From positions 1 through 64,000 of the forward strand of contig CANMBU010000005.1 of the NCBI GenBank assembly GCA_947496175.1: DNA of 64,000 nt, read 5' to 3'. The stretch's first letter is position 1. Each line of letters begins with the position of its first letter. This DNA comes from an uncultured Roseovarius sp. (GTDB taxonomy: Bacteria; Pseudomonadota; Alphaproteobacteria; Rhodobacterales; Rhodobacteraceae). A program made the translations under genes and the position numbers. Positions 62,202 through 64,000 of the stretch are shown here, piece by piece. A model generated the notes under the pieces. The model was not told the origin of the DNA. It saw nothing but the letters and a program-made list of their open reading frames with translations, and did no database searches.

Positions 62202-64000
62202 ATGAGTTTTGTATGGAAGGTTTTTCGCGTTACATTTTTTTTCGCGATTTATTTCTTTGCTGCTTTGGTAATTGTTGCACTTGCATTGCAGTCATGGTCG
62301 GACGGTAGCCAAGTTCTTTTTGCATTGGGCGCGCCCATCGTTTTGGTTTGGTGGCAAGAAAGGCGGCGATCTAGAAAAATTGCCGCTGCAAATGGCGGCA
62401 CAAAGAGTTCGGAAACACCGAAATCGAATTCAGCGCCGGTAGTGCCTCCAAATGCTTATAAAAAACGTGTCGGGCGTGAACGCGAACGAACTCGCGAAGC
62501 CAATGTTTCCGAGGCATCGGCTGCGACTCATGCCTATTCTCCACCGAAGCAGGACAACGCCGAGATCGTTCGCGCGGGAAAGTCTGCGGCGCCAGCTCTT
62601 GCGGCAGCCGCTGAAAGAAAACAATCTGGGCAAGTTGCATCGAGCAGGTCGCCCAGAACAAAGAAAAGCGGGTGGGTCCCTTCTAGCGAAACAGCTAGCG
62701 TCGCCGGTCGCAGCATCGGCGGCATGGTCTATGTTGGCACGCCTCCCTTGCTGAACTCCTACGGGTATCGTGACAAATGCCGAGCCTATATCGATCCATC
62801 CCTGTCGGTCGCGCGCTCGGGCAGGGACAAGGCTGGCGATGGCATGCCGTATTGGCCCGGATACTCGGATATCTCACCCCAGTGTCGGGCAACCTACTTG
62901 GAGTGGTTGGCAAGTGGGCGAAGCGACGCCTCCTATAATCCCGGCTACATGTTCCTGTACTTCTACGGGCTGGAGCGTCGCTTCTTCGTCGATCAGTCCG
63001 ATGAAGATGCCAAGGATATCGTCCAAGAAGTTCGGCGGCTGCAGTCAGTTTACCCTGACAACCACTCTGTCAGGCGCTATTTGGGGGAGTTCCTCGACAT
63101 TGCGATGCTTGCCGAAACCGACCTCGACGCTATCGAGCCGATTTTCGAGAAGCAGGGCTGGGAACTTCCGTTCTCACTCAAATACGCAATCGGAGCTCGG
63201 ATCGACAAAGGCGAGAACCTGACCGCTGACTGGTTGCTGAGTTGGTTCATCTGCCATCCGGAAACAAATCTGAGAACTCCCGCGACGCGGTGCCGTGACG
63301 AGTTCATCGCCCTCTTCCGCATGCGATTTGTTGAACGATTTCCGGACGGACAAAAAGTTACCAAGCCTAGGAAGAAGCTCACGGCGTCCTATCGGGCCGC
63401 TTCCAGCGAGTTTCAGGGGTCCGCCAACCCAACCGTGGATGGCAAGCCCGTCCCGGATATTTCCGGCCTGCGCAAACCGATCGAGATTGCCCAGGAGCTG
63501 GCTGATGAGGTGATGAACGATCTCGACAAGCTCAGTCGCTTCCTGGGCCGAAATCCTGATGGCCGCGGAAGCGTTGAGGCGCATGCCTTGATGCCGACGG
63601 AACTTTGGGAGGCCTTCCCATCCGAGGAAATGGACCGCTTGAAATCCTGGGCAAGCGATATCGTCGATCGGGGAGGATTGGTGCCGCTTGAAGAGGTGAT
63701 CGGACGTCTGGAGGGAGAAACGAACGAGAAGATCGGGAAAAGGCAAATGACAGGAGCGGCCGACGCGCTCGCGCGCCTCGGTTTCGGTCTGGCGCCCGAC
63801 CCTCGGTTTGCGCTCCGGTCGCCCAAGGCGGAGGAGCCTGTTGTGCTGTTTCGTCTGGGCGAACCCATCGAAAGACTGGAGGAAGTTTCCGATAGCTATC
63901 GAAGCGCCTTGATCGAATTGGCACTTGGGTCGTTCGTCGCCCATGCGGATGGTCGCATCGCGGAGCCTGAACGCAGGGCGTTGGAAGAGCAAGTTGCAGC
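62202..64000 (+). CDS. Membrane-anchored TerB_N/TerB-domain protein (3' end outside window)
   Basis: About 599 residues visible; the frame runs through the right edge without a stop. Residues ~5-52 form two hydrophobic segments (TFFFAIYFFAALVIVALALQ; LFALGAPIVLVWW). A basic, low-complexity linker (to ~165) leads to a TerB_N domain (GGMVYVGTPPLLNSYGY; MPYWPGYSDISPQCRATYLE; MFLYFYGLERRFFVDQ). Near the edge the acidic TerB motif begins (ALGSFVAHADGRIAEPERRA). TerB_N proteins are linked to phage- and stress-response clusters. The first ~300 bases are AT-rich compared with sbcC. It starts 113 bases after the small zinc protein and may share the transcript. Confidence 0.82.
   Translation, partial: MSFVWKVFRVTFFFAIYFFAALVIVALALQSWSDGSQVLFALGAPIVLVWWQERRRSRKIAAANGGTKSSETPKSNSAPVVPPNAYKKRVGRERERTREANVSEASAATHAYSPPKQDNAEIVRAGKSAAPALAAAAERKQSGQVASSRSPRTKKSGWVPSSETASVAGRSIGGMVYVGTPPLLNSYGYRDKCRAYIDPSLSVARSGRDKAGDGMPYWPGYSDISPQCRATYLEWLASGRSDASYNPGYMFLYFYGLERRFFVDQSDEDAKDIVQEVRRLQSVYPDNHSVRRYLGEFLDIAMLAETDLDAIEPIFEKQGWELPFSLKYAIGARIDKGENLTADWLLSWFICHPETNLRTPATRCRDEFIALFRMRFVERFPDGQKVTKPRKKLTASYRAASSEFQGSANPTVDGKPVPDISGLRKPIEIAQELADEVMNDLDKLSRFLGRNPDGRGSVEAHALMPTELWEAFPSEEMDRLKSWASDIVDRGGLVPLEEVIGRLEGETNEKIGKRQMTGAADALARLGFGLAPDPRFALRSPKAEEPVVLFRLGEPIERLEEVSDSYRSALIELALGSFVAHADGRIAEPERRALEEQVA

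Noticed and set aside
1..64000. CRISPR arrays, rRNA and tRNA genes
   Set aside because: No regularly spaced repeats and no recognisable tRNA or rRNA sequence found by eye.

Overview
The window looks like part of a large low-copy replicon (plasmid or chromid) of an alphaproteobacterium, most likely of the Rhodobacterales/Roseobacter type. The reasons are a complete repABC cassette at 29.3-32.8 kb with its antisense RNA and two identical partition-site palindromes, moderately high GC, dense ATGA-overlapping operons, and gene families I know mainly from alphaproteobacterial plasmids (DUF736, DUF1403, DUF1612, DUF2493, DUF3768, ArdC, strawberry-notch/methyltransferase proteins). I saw no rRNA, tRNA or CRISPR array.

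1-20 kb is a phosphorus/arsenic block. It starts inside a long phnE permease followed by a hexapeptide acyltransferase. A reversed three-gene arsenate unit follows (ArsR-ArsC fusion, ArsJ-associated GAPDH, ArsJ). Then come phnF and the divergent C-P lyase operon phnG-H-I-J-K, a GNAT gene, phnL and phnN, with a reversed 2H-phosphoesterase gene and phnM. A second, reversed operon (phnD-C-E, methyltransferase, second phnM-like hydrolase, MFS transporter, TIM-barrel isomerase) starts from a candidate Pho box. Together these genes would import phosphonates, build and break the ribosyl-phosphonate intermediate, recycle ribose phosphate and expel arsenate as 1-arseno-3-phosphoglycerate.

20-29 kb is mobile DNA. 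It holds a DUF1612 gene, a tniA-tniB-tniQ transposition operon (Tn7/Tn5053-like), a reversed DUF1403-scpB pair, a tyrosine recombinase preceded by a perfect lox-like inverted repeat, and a large serine recombinase. I could not fix the transposon ends.

29-33 kb is repABC: operator-like repeats before repA, a counter-transcribed RNA between repB and repC, and two parS-like palindromes after repC. A Fic-domain gene follows. 34.5-51.3 kb is a plasmid 'housekeeping/anti-host' cassette: ArdC-like antirestriction protein, DUF3768, a long ParB-like protein, uncharacterised proteins, a 1,417-residue methyltransferase-helicase, a tandem DUF736 protein, a putative E2-like/SEC-C protein with a two-repeat small protein, a divergent XRE-peptidase regulator, a DUF2493 SLOG protein and an SH3-nuclease membrane protein. 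Several genes share a hairpin plus AAAGGA leader. 51.3-56.7 kb is a mobilisation module (MobC-like, VirD2-like relaxase, VirD4/TraG coupling protein) with no type IV secretion genes in view.

56.7-64 kb is the most interesting stretch. A BrxR/CapW-like WYL regulator is divergent from a plasmid-borne sbcD-sbcC pair, which is translationally coupled to a small zinc-ribbon-like protein and followed by a membrane-anchored TerB_N/TerB protein that runs off the right edge. Regulator type, nuclease pair and TerB_N partner together suggest an undescribed defence system. This is inference from context.
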